Assembly: GCA_014871385.1 (NCBI GenBank)
Contig: CM026426.1
Span: 66,312,716-66,376,715 of the forward strand
Source of the DNA: Ceratodon purpureus
Taxonomy: Eukaryota; Streptophyta; Bryopsida; Pseudoditrichales; Ditrichaceae
DNA length: 64,000 nucleotides
Reading direction: 5' to 3'
The translations under genes were made by a program, and so were the position numbers. Positions 12,359 to 25,314 of the stretch are shown here, one piece after another. How positions within the stretch are numbered: position 1 is the stretch's first letter; every line of letters begins with the position of its first letter. Under the pieces are notes generated by a model. That model saw only the letters and a program-made list of their open reading frames with translations. It had not been told where the DNA came from and did not search any database.

Positions 12359-13878
12359 TCATTTTAATATTCCAAACCAATTGTGATAGGAACACAGAAG
12401 GGTAGAAGTTACAGATCCAAGTGATGAGATACCGTAGTCTGAGTCGGTATCCGGCTGGACTCGCGAAGGGGCTGCACGGAGGCGAGAGCGGGCTTCAGCT
12501 CGCATTGCCTCAACGGTGACCAATCTCTGTTTGCCGATCCACGCCTCTTGCACTTCTTCAATGGACATTCTCTTCGTCCTGACATCCCAAAGTTCTTGTC
12601 CTCGACTGCTGAGGTACTGCATCTTCTGGTTCAGATTCATATGTTCATATCCTTCGGAGGCGGCGTGATCTTCCACTGCAAATCACACATACCCGTATGG
12701 ATTATTAGAGACAGTTATCGAGGGAATCATGCACCCATGGAAGATTTAATGCAAAATGTTACTTACTCTCTTTAAAAGTCGCAATCTCCTCTGGCGATCG
12801 ACATTTCCTCTTTCCACCTTTGTTGCGTCCCCCGGGCTCCGACCCCGTTGTAGTGTGGCTCCCTTGGTTTCCCGCCTGCGTCTGTCCTCCCAGAATCCCA
12901 CCTGCGTTCCATATGTGATGCTAAAATTCAGTTGACACGTAACCAATGCATAGTGTGAGTGACCATTTAAACAATGAGAGGTCTAACCTGTGAACTACGC
13001 GACGCAAGAGAAAGTTACTGTTTCATGCGTTCTGGTAGGACGGGACTTACGGCGTGGGGATGGGGGTCTGGATGCGATGCTGTCACCGCTAGGACTGTCC
13101 GCTAGATTATCCTCCGAGGGTTCTGCAAACGAGTAGAAAGAATCAGATAATTCGTTTTGAACATGGAACAAACTAGTCTGTAAAATTGGAAACAGCAATG
13201 GAAATCATGACGGAGCTTATATTACTTACCCTGGCCCATAGCCCCTTGCTTGTACAGCGGACGTCGGACAATGCGCACAGGGATAGTCGGGAGAGCGTCT
13301 TTGAGGTCATAATGCTGGACCTTCTTCATGTCCAGCATCCGAGGGTGGCGGTTAACTTCCCAGTCGTCATCTGCTCCTTCAAGAGTATTGTCGTCGAGAT
13401 CAAAGTCCTTTGTTTCGTTTTCTGGAAACCATTTCCCCTCTGCGGTGCAGCGCCGCTCGAACTCCTCGGTGGTTTTAAATGGCCTCGCTCCTCGGCTACA
13501 TTGCTTCTCAGCAAAAGAGGCCCAGTCGACCGCATACCCTAATTTCTCTGCGATTAGTCCTCTTCCGAAGGCTATCCCAAATCCTCTTACTTTACCAATT
13601 GGTTTCTGATGGGTCAGCTGATACAGTCTCTCTATCCGGTATCGCTGTCTTGGACTCTCACCTTCTCCCGGCTTCGCGTAAAGAAACTTCCCCCCCTTCT
13701 TATGACCCCAGCGGTCCTTGCACATTGCTTCGCTTGCTATTTTCTTCGGGAGAGAATTCCGGTCAGTACCAGGTGCTCCCGAGATGTAACCATAGTTGTT
13801 CAGTCCGACCTCCTTGTGGAACCAGATGTTCTTGCCTCTCCCCGGTGTAGTGCAATTTCTCCTTGGTAAAGACGACAT
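12359..13878 (-). CDS. Intact four-exon gene, unknown protein with RGLI...VDW motif
   Basis: The ATG at 13876-13878 opens exon 1 (13878-13230), followed by exons 13122-13051, 12901-12767 and 12675-12359, ending in TGA. All introns are GT-AG (three GTAAGT donors) and every junction keeps phase, giving about 390 residues with no internal stop. Exon 1 carries FGRGLIAEKLGYAVDWASF, which resembles FARGLI...PVNWTEF in the RING gene at 35.3 kb. Exon 3 ends in a basic, nuclear-signal-like run (NKGGKRKCRSPEE). Exon 4 is helical and charged. Function is unknown. Its position beside a decayed CACTA element, in the same orientation as TNP2, suggests an accessory gene of that element or a captured host gene. 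Intactness is notable next to the stop-ridden transposase. Confidence 0.55.
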
Positions 13879-14431
13879 GTTCGTAGCGTTCGACTACTCC
13901 CACAGTCTTCTGAATCAACATGCGAGCATATCACAGGTTCAGAATAGGGTTAGAGGGACGCTGAAAACTAGCCACAGAACGGCCGAAACAAGGTAAGAAC
14001 GGAGCCTTGAGAAATCACACACAGAAGGGGAAACTGAGATACCGTAGAAAGAAAAGGCTTACTAGAAGATTGCAGTAGGCGCCGAAGGTTCCGACGGCGC
14101 AGAATGTATCTCTCTTCAATTCTAAAGCGGTTATAAGTTGATCCTCCGCAGTAGCAGAATCCGTTTAATCAAGCCGATTACCAGGCAATACACGCTGCAC
14201 TCCACTTTCGTCCAGGCACACAATCCCAATGTCTGACGGCACTCAATCACCGTGCGACTTCTGCAACCATCACCCAAAACATCCGAATTCAGCCCAACCC
14301 CCATCCACACCAACATGCATTATCCATCCTGATCCCCTCACTACAGAAAGCACTACCAATTTGCAATCCTCGTCCTTCTCCCTCCCTCACCCTCCCCTCC
14401 ACCTCCCCGAAATGACACCTTTTGTCTTAAA

Positions 14432-14881
14432 CTAGGCAGTCCCTAACAAACCAATCACGAAACGCACACACAGAACCCAAAAAACCGAAGTAAAGCAGCA
14501 TCCTATAGACGCCATAGCCAACAGCAGTTGACAGTTTGGGTTTAGGGTAAAGCACGCAGCCTTCAAGCTATGCACATAGAAGGAGGAATTGACGTACAAG
14601 AAGGAGGAAGACCTTACAAGAGGATGATGGTAGGCGTCCAAGTTCCTGACAACGCAGTAGGTGCCGTCTCGAAACCCTGCGCAAACAAGTTGTTCATCAG
14701 AAATGGACATGCATGCCATTACTTGGGGTGGCTGTGTATGCATCGTGTGTGGCATTGCATCCTCGGCTAAGAGAGAACAAGACGCTAGAACAATGAACAA
14801 GGCTAGGTGCTGCAGATGCACAGACATGGCGAAACAAACCACATAAGTTCGAAGGACCTCAGCGACATCAGGCAAAGCCAT
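14432..14881 (-). CDS. Possible small secreted or membrane protein
   Basis: An open frame of about 149 residues starts with MALPDVAEVLRTYVVCFAM. A second Met follows, leading a hydrophobic stretch (LALFIVLASCSLLA) that would serve as a signal peptide. A second hydrophobic segment lies near the C-terminus. No conserved domain was recognised and the opposite strand is also open in part, so coding status is uncertain. Confidence 0.25.
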   Translation of the reverse strand: MALPDVAEVLRTYVVCFAMSVHLQHLALFIVLASCSLLAEDAMPHTMHTQPPQVMACMSISDEQLVCAGFRDGTYCVVRNLDAYHHPLVRSSSFLYVNSSFYVHSLKAACFTLNPNCQLLLAMASIGCCFTSVFWVLCVRFVIGLLGTA

Positions 14882-16049
14882 AGATGAACATGGAAGAACG
14901 AAAAGCGGGAAGCAACGTACCTGATTGTAGAGCGCGAAGTCAGAAACTCCGGCAGATATCACTTCGGTATACACACACACTCAGAGCTCGGAGCATAGAC
15001 TACAACCACAAAGTTCTCCAACAAAACGGAGATGATGCTGAACATGCGAACCGGCTAGCGAAGGAGACTGTAAACGAGAGCTCAGTCTCCGCGGGGATGC
15101 AACGAAGAGCCCAAAGCAGTATCCATAATGCCGCGAGGATTCAAGGTGTACTGTGGCATAGGAAGAAAGAGAGCAGAAATGAGCAACTACGTCCTCGGGT
15201 ATGCCCTATATATACTCACCAGGAGAACTGTGACTTCGTGGGGGGTAATGGTGACCAGGTGCGGGGGTTCGAGGACAGGCTGAGAAGGTTACCGTGAGAA
15301 GATGTTCTGGGTCTCGGATGTGATGCTCAGGTTATCCAAGCCATCATGGGCAATGGTAGTGGCGAGGCACATCGCAGCCTCCAAATCTGGGCCATCGTAT
15401 CAGTCGCCGGGAAATGTGATTGACATGTGACATGTGTCGAATCGGTGTTGATCATTGAAAGCTCGGACAGTCCCGGGGTATCATTCCTTACAGTAGTGAG
15501 TTTCTAACTAACTACTGCACTGGTTCCTCATCACGCACGAAGAGACTGCACACAGCACAGAAATTAGTGTGGCAATCCGCTAGAAGGCTCTCCCTACACA
15601 TGAAGGAAGGTGTAAGCTACTTACAAAACTAGATATCTAACACTGATACAAGAATTCCATGTTTCGGTACCTTGTAATCCAAGAGGAAGCACATAGGTAA
15701 GCCGTGGCACTTCCTTCCACATTGACTGTCTTGGTCATCCCTGCCATGGTGTAAGATCTTGTATTCAAGGTCAGAGAACGGCTGCAGCTTTTAACACAAC
15801 CCTTCCAAGAAGGAATTGAAGTACCAAAAAGAGGAAATGATAAAATCAAGTCTAGAGAAATTAAGAAGCAGGTGCAAACCTGTAAATTGGTACCTGTTCT
15901 AACCTTCATAATGGAAAAATAGATCCAATAAAATTAAAAAAAAAGAATTGCAAATGCGAAGGTACTGGACTCTAGGAAAAAAAGGGTTCCATATGTAAGT
16001 GTGGAACACTAAGATGACGAAATAATAAAACATTAATGAAGGTAAACAA
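14882..16049. other. Spacer without supported gene
   Basis: A plus-strand frame at 14884-15297 is open but has no recognisable feature. The rest shows many short frames and nothing I can support. Confidence 0.3.
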
Positions 16050-17000
16050 AGTGTGAGCAAACAGACGAGCATGCCAGGGCGAAAGTACAGTTCGCATAAA
16101 ATGAAATTACACATTTACTGAACTATCCGGGTGCTTATGGCTTATTAAATTGAAAAAGAATTGAGAAAACAAAAAGGGAAATGGAACAGAAATCAATAAC
16201 CAGTCCGGTAATGCCCAGGTACTTCTCAGGCAAAGGAACGAATGCTAGCCGACCAGCGGAGACCATGAGAGAGCAGCTGCATTTAAATTATAAAAATAAA
16301 AAAAAATAAAAAAAATCAATTGAATACAAGGGAATGACCTAACTGGATAATGAGACCTTGGAAAAAAAGAGAATGCAAAAGTATGAAATAGAGCGGAAAA
16401 AGGACCTCAAACACTCATGTACTTCTCAGGTAGTTCTTCTATAAGCAACAGAAAACCAGCAGACCACCATACTGATTTGAACTAAAAATGTAAAAAACAA
16501 GAGGGAAAAAGGGTAAAAAACCGACCAGAGTATGTTTCATTCAAAAAAAAAGAAATAGAAAGTCCTTTAAAGAAAGGTGAAACAAACAAAGGATGGTCAC
16601 ATACTTCTCAGTTACTTTGCAGTTAAATAAGAGAGAGCTCACGGACTAGCACACTCATTTAAAATTTTAAAAAACAAAAAAGGACTTATAAACTACTTGG
16701 ATGATGAGCATTTTTTTTTTATAAAGAATGGAAGAAACCTAAAAAAATAGGGAAGACAATCTAGGACTCTGAGCTACTACTCAATTCAGGTACCTATTTG
16801 GTAAATAAAAGAAAGGTGGTAAGCTATCATACTGAATTTTTTTAATTTTTTTTTAAAAATAGGATACAACACAAAGAACTAACTGAATGCTGAGATCTTA
16901 AAACTTAATGGAATGGAAACACCAGGATAGAAAGGGGAAAAACAATCAAGTTCCACAGAGGACTGACGACAGTAAACCGACATTTATATCTACTCATTGA
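16050..17000 (+). repeat. Degenerate tandem array, unit about 180-200 bp
   Basis: The word GTACTTCTCAGG or a close variant recurs at about 16219, 16419 and 16600, with a weaker match near 16777. Each is followed by similar A-rich sequence, a CAGA/GACCA word and an AACTGG-ATGATGAG word. Spacing is 200, 181 and about 180 bases. The array lies directly beyond the 3' end of the TNP2 gene, where CACTA elements keep their subterminal repeats, so it may belong to that element. Confidence 0.5.
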
Positions 17001-17269
17001 ATACGTTAGAAGCTGATTATCCGCAAACAAAAGGCCAATTCAGGTGAGGGAGAACGCATCAATTAATGGCTCCAAACCAAATAAAAGGAAAACAAAAACA
17101 AAACCACAGACTGGAGTGTGTACAAGCAGTGATAAATGTGTTAATAGACTACATGACTACATGGGTAACAGAGATGTGTGGAAACTTGATGTGTGGCCTA
17201 TGGTACCTCATAGGACAGACACCAAAGTCGAAATTGGTGGAGATTAACATGCTGCTGTCAAAGAACGCT

Positions 17270-20200
17270 CTATCTGTCGTCGATGGGATCATCAATAGGG
17301 ACGCTGTGAATGGGGTTATCCACGACCAAAACCTCTGGTTCCTCCTCAGGCACGTCCTGATGATCAACATCGCAGTGGGCTGCCTCGTCATCTGATTTGT
17401 CATGAGCCATGACTTGCTCAATGTCAGCCTGGAGGACTGGTTCCGGCGGCACTTCCTGTACGGGATCTGCTCCACGAGCATTTGCGAAAACCAGCTGAGT
17501 GGCGTTCAACCGACCGGGTGCGGATAGAGAACCCTCCGAGAGTCCGTCAATGACGCGTTTCGACCGTGGGGTTTTATAACGCACCACCTTCCACTCCCTG
17601 TCTAGGGGGTCGTCTACAAAGTACACCTGCTCGACCAAGCAGATATGTAGAAATTCAGTTCTTCAATTATGACATGCTTGTGAATACAGCGGAAGAACGG
17701 TGTGAGGCTATCTATATGTGTAAGACTGACTTCCACTGAGTGTATCGTGGTTCATAGAATTCGGTGTACCTGTCGAGCATGTAGGGGCTGCAGGTATGGT
17801 TCGACCCCGGGTGGCTGCCGGCTGGCATACTTGACGGACTAAAATCCATCAACGTCGCGTCGTATGGTTTCTTCCCCCTGCAGGTTTGGCTTAATCCAAG
17901 AGCACTTGAGGACATTCCGTTTGATATGTCCGTAGTCCACTTCCAAAATGTCCTTAATGATGCCCACGTAAAGGAGCTCCGCATCTACCGGGTTTTGGTC
18001 TGCTCTGGACGATCGGCATGTTTGAGTTATAATTGCTGCTACTCCTCCGTCAAACGACACATAGTTTGCGCCATTCTCTTCCTCAGCGCGTAGATGGTAA
18101 CCATACGCCCACATGGACGGATGGTGCTTTACAATCGGTGAAGGGAGCCTTGACATTGTGATCAACTCGGCGGACGGGGATAGTCTTAACCGACTCATTT
18201 CACGGACCCTATCTTCCAGCCAGTGTGAGAACAGCGGCACACGTCCTTGGTTACGTCGATTATGTGAGCCATAAAGTGCAGTATACTCGTTGCATGGATT
18301 GCAGAGGCAGCGTGTTCGGTTAAATCGTTTAGCATACACAGGCAATGTAGGTTGGACATACCTACTCCAATTGATGTGGTAAATAGAAACAGGCACCCCA
18401 AACCATCGGAAAAGTCGAGGTTAGGTACGAGCATGTACCTGTACAGCTGGTCTGTTGCATCGGTGTGTCGTATGATGTGCTCGTGCAGATCCTTCAACTC
18501 ATCTTCGTCCCACGTTGCCTCTCGACCACGGCCTTCTAAAACTTCGCCATTGTCCTGAATGATCTCGTCCATGTCCTAGATTACCCTTGCTGCTGCAGGA
18601 TACATTCTGAAATGCTCTGTCACGAAACCAAGAGACTCCTCATACATGTAGCCCATAGCCATAGATCCTTCTGGTCGAGCTTTGTTCCGAACTAAACTCT
18701 TCAGGTGTCCTAGGTATCTCTCTACACTGTACATCCATTGCGCGTGTACGGAACCGCACCAATAAAGCTCTCGGGGAAGATGTAAGGGAAGATGTTCCAT
18801 TACGTTGAAGAAGGCGAGTGGGAATTGGATCTCTAACAACGCAAATGTTTCTGCAACATATGTCGTGAGTGCTTCCAACTCGCTAACTCAGATCACCTTC
18901 TCACACATCATCTTGAAGCAATGTCCAAGTCGGATGACGGCAACACGGAGACCATCTGCCAACGAACCACGCAGTGCTGCTGGAAGTATCTCCTTGATCA
19001 GAACGTGCCAATCATGGGACTTCATAAACTGCAACTTCCCCTTTTCCAGATTAACTAGCTTAGTGAAGTTTGCAGAGTGCCCGGATGGGACTTAGACTGA
19101 TTTGATGGTCTCCTGAACTCGTCTCTTTTCATGCTCTCTTAACACATACGGAGCATAAGGCATGAGGTAGTTGTCACTGTCCCCATCCCGTACCAGGTGG
19201 AGTTCTTCCCGCACACCCATCTCCTGCAAATCCCTTCGAACAGCTATTGTATCTTCATCGCCTATTAGAAAACCAGCCACGGTTGCGGCCACGTCTTTCT
19301 CTACATGCATCATGTCGAGCGTGTGGCGTACTGGGAGCTCCTGCGCGCAACCCCAATAATCAGTATCAACGGAGGTACCATTGGTTCCTGTAACGTATGA
19401 CTCGAGTTAGGTTAAACTCTGACCTCAATGGTTAGAACAGTACACATGTACAATAACTAAACTGCTATACTGTGACACCTAGGTATGACCACTGCAGACA
19501 TGGGAACGTCTGCCACATCCATGTAAGACAACAAACGTGCACGGTCAAACCAATTATTTCAAGGTATAGGTCGCCGTTTATTCTATACCATACGCTTAGA
19601 CATCACATATTTTGCAGCCCGATGAGAGGTGGATCCTGGTATCTACACCCACACAGCATATTCAATGGCATCATTACAGCATGAAGCGGACAGATGCAAG
19701 GGTAGTGTGGGCGTTGGGGTACTAAGCTGGTCATCTTCGTCGGGATATAAACGTCTGCACGTGAAAGTTTGAAATGATGCATCTCTAACATTGACATCAA
19801 ACTGAGCATAAATACCTCATGGGCCAGCGAGTACATGTCATCCCCGAACCCTACTTCAAACCCCAAACCATATGAACTCTATAAGGTTCTCGTTCACAAA
19901 CCTTCCAGTAAGGCAGTCGAAATAGGGAAGACACTCGTTTGACTCCGTTCCGTCTAACGGGATCTTGTTGAGCAGGCGCGCCTTCCTCCCTGAGCCACCG
20001 GAGTCGCTCTTCTCCCTGAGCCAAGGCCACGGCCCCGGTCACCGGCAGTGGAGCCACGCGCACCTCAATGTCATCGAAGTTCTCCGTATCAAAGCGCATG
20101 TGGTGATCATGTTCAAGCAGGAATCTACGTGCGCAGCTATAGAATATATTCTTGTGCAACACCTTGGATCTCCTGGACCGAAATCTCTCTCCACAGACGG

Positions 20201-22170
20201 GGCATCCCACGAAGCCGTTAGTCGTGCATCCTGCTAGCATTCCGTATGCCGGGAAATCTCCCACTGTCCATATCACCATTGCCTTCAGGATGAAACGAGA
20301 GGACTCCTTGTAGTTGGCCACATCACGACAGTATATCCCGTATGTCCAAAGATCAAGTAGCTCATCTATCAGTGGCTCTATGAATACATCGAAGTGCTCA
20401 GCGATAACGGATTTTGGCCGAGGGATAAGCACCGAAAGCATAATGAAGTAATTCTTGGTGGTTAACCAAGGGGCAATGTTGTAATTCATCAACGAAATGG
20501 GCCAAATTGAATAAGTCCCTCGCTTATCTGAATTTGGGTTGAACCCGTCCGTAACTAGCGCCATCCGCACATTTCTGTCCTCGCTTCCGAACTCTTCCCT
20601 AGAGCGGTTGTTGATCCACTTCCATTGCGCTGAGTCAGAAACATGTCTCATAACGCCGTCCTCTTCACCCAATGTCGCCCACCATGTCATGGCGGCTGCC
20701 TGCATTGGTGATCGAAACATTGTCTTCAGTCTTGGAGTTAACGGAAACACACGACAAACCTTGTATGGAACCTCAGATCTCCCAACTCTCCTCTTCCGTG
20801 GTGCCCTGCATTCCGGACATACCCTTGCATTCTTCAAGGGACCTCTGAACAGTTTACAGCTATTTGGACATACATTGTAAGACTTGTAACAATGACCCAG
20901 CCTTCTCAGGTACTCAGAAGCCTCGCGGTAGGTCTTCGGGAGCGAATTAGGCTGGGGAAGTATCGTGGTACTCAGTGTCCGAAAGAGCTCCTCCATGTAC
21001 GTATCAGTACAACCATGTAACTTACCACCACTGAGGAGGACATAGGTGGTTCCCATGCTAGAGTGATTCGACCTTGCAAACAGAGGTGTTGCAGCCGCCT
21101 CTTCAAGAGCTGTGACTGCGGCGTCTGACTCATCATCAGACTCACCCTAGTCCATGGCCTCATCATCCCCTGAGAGATCATCTGCCTCAGACCCACTTTC
21201 TGCCCACTGTCCACCTGCAACCCCGTTGACTCCGCCCGCGGGAAGATCTCTGTCGATGTCTAGTGAAGGAGTGGATGGTCTCTTAGGTGAACATCTGCGA
21301 GGGGGACTCATGTGAGCAGGTGTATCAAAGGAGGGTGCTTCGTAGCCTGTGCCATTGACATCCATGTCTCTAGACCCTGCCTGGTCATGGTCAGGCTCCC
21401 GGCCTGGCTGCACAAATTCCGCTGCTCGTTCCCCATGGTGATCCCCTTCGTGACCTCCTTCATCACCCGGTTCATGGGGACGTCCCACCTCTGCACCTTC
21501 TTGGGCTGCTTCCGCTCTAATCCTGTCGACAATGTCCATGGCCTCGACAACCATCTCGGTCATATCCATCCCGGGATCTAAATTCCTTGGACCATGTGCA
21601 TTGTCATTGTTCCTGGCTTGAGCACCGTACCACCATACAATGTGATCCTCCCATTCGTCATCGGATTCGTCTGCATCGACCCCCTGCGCATATTACGAAT
21701 AAGTGTAATGTTGAGAGATGCGTATGGGATGGTAACTTTTGTTTTGCAAATATATTACTGACATTAACCAGCAAGCATCTGACATTTTACTAGCAGATAG
21801 CAAAACGGCACCCGCCGAATGGGAGAATCAGAGCGAAGTAAGGCACTAGAACTCCCTAAATGACTACATGGTCGCTCGAACTTCCCACATTTACAACATG
21901 TAGTGATAGGATATATATTTGCATACCTCTGTAGCTCCAAAAAACCACGGGTGACGAGAGTTCTCCCTGACGCAGCGCCGGTACGATGCAATGGAAAGTT
22001 CGGATTCCCGCATGTGTATTCGGCAGGGACAAAGGATCCTTCTGGAGTTCCGCTGTCTGGCGAGAGCAAGTTCGCGATCCAGCAATCGTGTTTCCCGTCT
22101 GCGAATGCGTTGTTGGTCCGGTGCATTGCGCCTGATCCCTTCCATTTTGGCAACGTTCTGAGAGAGCACG
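17270..22170 (-). pseudogene. CACTA (En/Spm) TNP2-type transposase, decayed
   Basis: Reading down the minus strand: a transposase-associated Cys region (about 22170-21930, with ILCPCRIHMRE); an exon from 21686 with an acidic leader; the conserved N-terminus ALEEAATPLF and GGKLHGCTDTYMEEL; a zinc-like CPNSCKLF...CPECRAP; the catalytic core (19851-21056); RHTLDMMHVEK at about 19.3 kb; a DUF4218-like block (18576-18878, ALLEIQFPLAFFNVMEHL); and a DUF4216-like block (17.6-18.1 kb, VYFVDDP). This order is that of plant TNP2 proteins, which cut CACTA elements out as DNA. Stops interrupt the frame at 21147 (TAG), 19092 (TAA), 18888 (TGA), 18576 (TAG) and 17839 (TAG), and the frame shifts near 18.4 kb. 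I could not identify the CACTA-type terminal repeats, so element ends are unknown. Confidence 0.85.
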
Positions 22171-22277
22171 GGACAAGTAATAAGTTAGGAAGTCCATGTC
22201 ACAAGAGGCAGAATCCTTTTCGATCCGTTCGAAACCTAATCCCTCAAACACATCAGACTGACCAATCATGAAAATCC

Positions 22278-22301
22278 GTCATCGTTGAAATTAACGATGA
22301 C
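22278..22301. other. Short perfect hairpin upstream of TNP2
   Basis: GTCATCGTT is followed after six bases by AACGATGAC, giving a 9-bp perfect stem. It lies just upstream of the first TNP2 coding trace and could be a protein-binding or promoter element of the transposon. Nothing else supports a role. Confidence 0.3.
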
Positions 22302-22753
22302 AACCCGAAGTGACTTCTACAGAGCACGCGTTCACAACATCAAACAGAAACCAGTGATATAAAAACCCACGATGGTCTCACAACGCGGCGAATGCTATTT
22401 CCCCAAAATGTCAATACAATTACGTTTTAAAATTCCAAACAACGCAGTACAAAGTGAACATGTCCGTCGCTACTGTAGTGTAGGTCCGTAACAAGCTCAT
22501 TGCCGAATTGAGCGTTTCGCTAGTTTGCCGTACATGGACAGGCTCTAAAATCCCACACAGCAAACCATACTCTTGTGCATAGACTGACTGCGGGTAATGC
22601 AGTTCTACGGGGACTTCCCTTTTGATGGCAGGGTACATTCCCTATCCCTAAACTAACATAGTGCTTAAGAAAAACCCCCGACAATGTACCCTTACAATCA
22701 GGCGCTCTGAGAAGATCTTGAAACCCTAATCTGCTTAGACATTGCAAAGTCTT

Positions 22754-23465
22754 CTATACGGCGAGACTGTCAATGAACGGGCTAAGGTCAAAGACTAGGT
22801 CGTCGTCTTCACCCCCACTACTCTCGTCTAGTGGGTCATCAGTCTCTGGGTTTGGCCCTATAGGTATCACAAATTCTTGGGTCGGAAGCAGTAAAAGGCA
22901 AGAGCATATAGAGTTTGGGTGTCGGGGCGGTGGTGTCTTGGGCTTGCATCTGCATAATCTCCACTTCTGACGCATAGCATGTTCCAGTGATATGAACCTA
23001 CCCCATAGTAACCCAATTTTGCAGGTGCATACAGGGTCTCTGAACCAACGAAGTTTGAAACAAGAATCGCAATCGCAGGGCTCGTAACACTCGTGGCGAG
23101 GCCCTAAAATACCCAGCTCGTACTCATGGATAACAGAGTCCAACCAGCCTGTACTAGTTGTCATCCCATCCAATTTCTCCACCCTCGAGCCGTCATGAGC
23201 ATCGTCCATGCTTGTGCAAGAAGAAACCAGAGGACAAGCCGGAATGTATCTATAGAAAGCACGAGCACTGAGCAGAAATTTAAATGAAGAACAACTCACC
23301 TTGGTGCGTAAGATCGAATGTGTACTCTTGGAGATGTCGTAGTCTTGGAAGGAAGCGAATAGTGCAGTCCCTCCATTTAGTACCAGAAGCCTTCCTAAAC
23401 CAAACACACTGACCATGGACCTCCGTCTGTGTCCCACGCATATTGCTAACCTCCGAAGAAGACAA
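22754..23465 (-). CDS. Possible Cys-rich protein gene, unknown
   Basis: Two protein-like pieces lie on the minus strand. The upstream piece (23465-23280) starts MSSSEVSNMRG and ends before a GTGAG donor. The downstream piece, within 23210-22754, has closely spaced Cys and His (HECYEPCDCDSC, then CTCKI and CRCK), which suggests metal binding, and an acidic tail (SSGGEDDDLVFDLS). I could not find a splice that joins the two in phase, so the model is provisional. It lies upstream of TNP2 in the same direction. Confidence 0.3.
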
Positions 23466-24246
23466 AATGTAGTTATAGAGCTTTAAATGCGTCCCAACCT
23501 ATTTCCCTATAGCAAGTGAGAGTATCTGCTGCTTCGACTTCTCTTGCCGCTTTATGTTCCTCTTGTTATTGGATATGATACGGAGTGGCGGGGGTCACGA
23601 CGAAACGTGTCGTGATTACTTATAAAGCGTCTTCGTGCCCCACTTTCCATAGCGAAAATGAGTGCCGTACCCAAGGGGCCAGTGACGGTCATCTCCGAAT
23701 GGGACCGCACAGGGACCGGAAATGACGAGTTCAACTTACAGCGAGGTACGCACGTCGCACCCAGAGGTGTCTCCGCTACACACCTAGTGGAGGATGGGAT
23801 TTCTTGCGTCCTTCCTGTGTATCCCACGATGGAGCGACGGAGAATTCCTTGACCATGGCACGTACACAACTTGCCAGAATTAGAGAGGAGTTTGAATTAA
23901 TGCAATAGCGTTGTGGTCGGGGAGAAGATGGAGCTCTTTGTTTTACTTCGAAATTAGGGTTACGCTTTGTGCAAAATTTTCTAAGGCTTGAACTTTGGCT
24001 GACGACAATGGCTCCCCCCGACGGCGTCTACGGCTTCTACGAAGGACTCCCAGACATGACGGTGCATGCAACACACCCTCGCAATCTCCAAACGCAGTGT
24101 ACCTTCAGCATTTCCTCCTAGGTAAGGTCTAGACCCTTACATTGATGCACATCGTTTCTCTCTCAATTTTTGTGGGCAAGTAAGTTGTGCAATCACATAG
24201 GTGGAGTGAAGGATTTTGCTTTCGAACGTCTCTATCTACATTTGTC

Positions 24247-24813
24247 ATGGCTAGTTCCCCGGATGTCCAGGAAGTTCTCCCGGAATCCCCCGTGGCAGAT
24301 GTCTTCCCGGAGACAATTCACAAAACCATGACCCGAGTTATCCATTTCCAGAGGTGGCGTGTAGAGAGGTACATGCTTAAACGCAACATCCGTCTAATTC
24401 CTGCATACGACAGTGAGCTGGACTACACTCGGGAGATTGATAATCCCCCTTCATCTCTTGACCCGACTCCGAGAGTAGCAGAGTCCTTTCTCGACCCTCT
24501 AACAGAGGACATCATTTTGTCGAAGGTGTGGCCTTTGTTGTCGGAGGGGTTAGCACTGGAGGACATCCTATCATCTACTTGGCCCATTCAAATGGAGGGG
24601 TACTCGTGGGTGTCTAAATTCCAGGCCTTTTGTAACCTCAGATGTGTGTGCAAAAGCTGGAAGCGGTTCGTAGAGGACAGGCCAGAATGGCCGCAGAGCC
24701 TGGAATGGTGGTGTGATGGACTGCATCGACTCCCGATAGGACAGTTTGACAATCCTTTATCAACGACGGATGATTCATTGGGATATGACAAGAGCGACAC
24801 TAACACAGAATAG
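24247..24813 (+). CDS. F-box-like protein
   Basis: From the ATG at 24247 the frame runs about 188 codons to a TAG. Residues about 80-150 carry an F-box-like pattern: LDPLTEDIILSKVWPLL, then NLRCVCKSWKRFVEDRPEW, the typical LxxVCKxW helix of proteins that bind SKP1 in ubiquitin ligases. A possible upstream exon starts at 24009 (MAPPDGVYGFYEG) and ends at 24120 before GTAAGG, with an acceptor at about 24201. F-box-like pieces occur in transposon proteins of early land plants as I recall, so this may be element-borne rather than a host ligase adaptor. No substrate-binding repeats (LRR, Kelch) are visible. Confidence 0.45.
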   Translation: MASSPDVQEVLPESPVADVFPETIHKTMTRVIHFQRWRVERYMLKRNIRLIPAYDSELDYTREIDNPPSSLDPTPRVAESFLDPLTEDIILSKVWPLLSEGLALEDILSSTWPIQMEGYSWVSKFQAFCNLRCVCKSWKRFVEDRPEWPQSLEWWCDGLHRLPIGQFDNPLSTTDDSLGYDKSDTNTE

Positions 24814-25314
24814 TGTCGTAGAGAATCACGTGTCCATCTCCTCTTTCGTTTTACAGGACTAGTATCGTTCGCACATGCGTTACATCCATTGGGCCGGCAC
24901 CTTACCGAGGTCGGCAGAGTACATGCTTGTAACGAAGTCGAACCACATAATGGTTGAAATAAAGAGGGATTATAACGGACAAGGATCTCCAGAGTGACAA
25001 ATCTGAGTGCCAAAGACCAAACTGATGATTCCCAATTACTGTTGTACCTACTGATTCGTACGCATGAGTAGAACATCCTGACTTGAATGACTATTGCAAC
25101 AGGAAGGAGTGATTTTTGCGGTGACGTCCTCCCCCCACTGTGCATGGGCAGCGCCTACTCTCGAGGCCAAGATGAGTAACTCTTCATTCGACCTCTCAAA
25201 CGCAGCCTCTCAGGTACATGACGAACCAATCCAGATTGCACTTCTATGTCAGTTGATGTAGGAGGTCATTGTATCCATTTGTGAAGTCTGTTTCATTTCC
25301 TCTAGTGAATCTAG

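Noticed and set aside
13186-13850. Plus-strand open frames over the four-exon gene
   Set aside because: They are shadows of the minus-strand exon 1, which has in-phase splice sites on the other strand.
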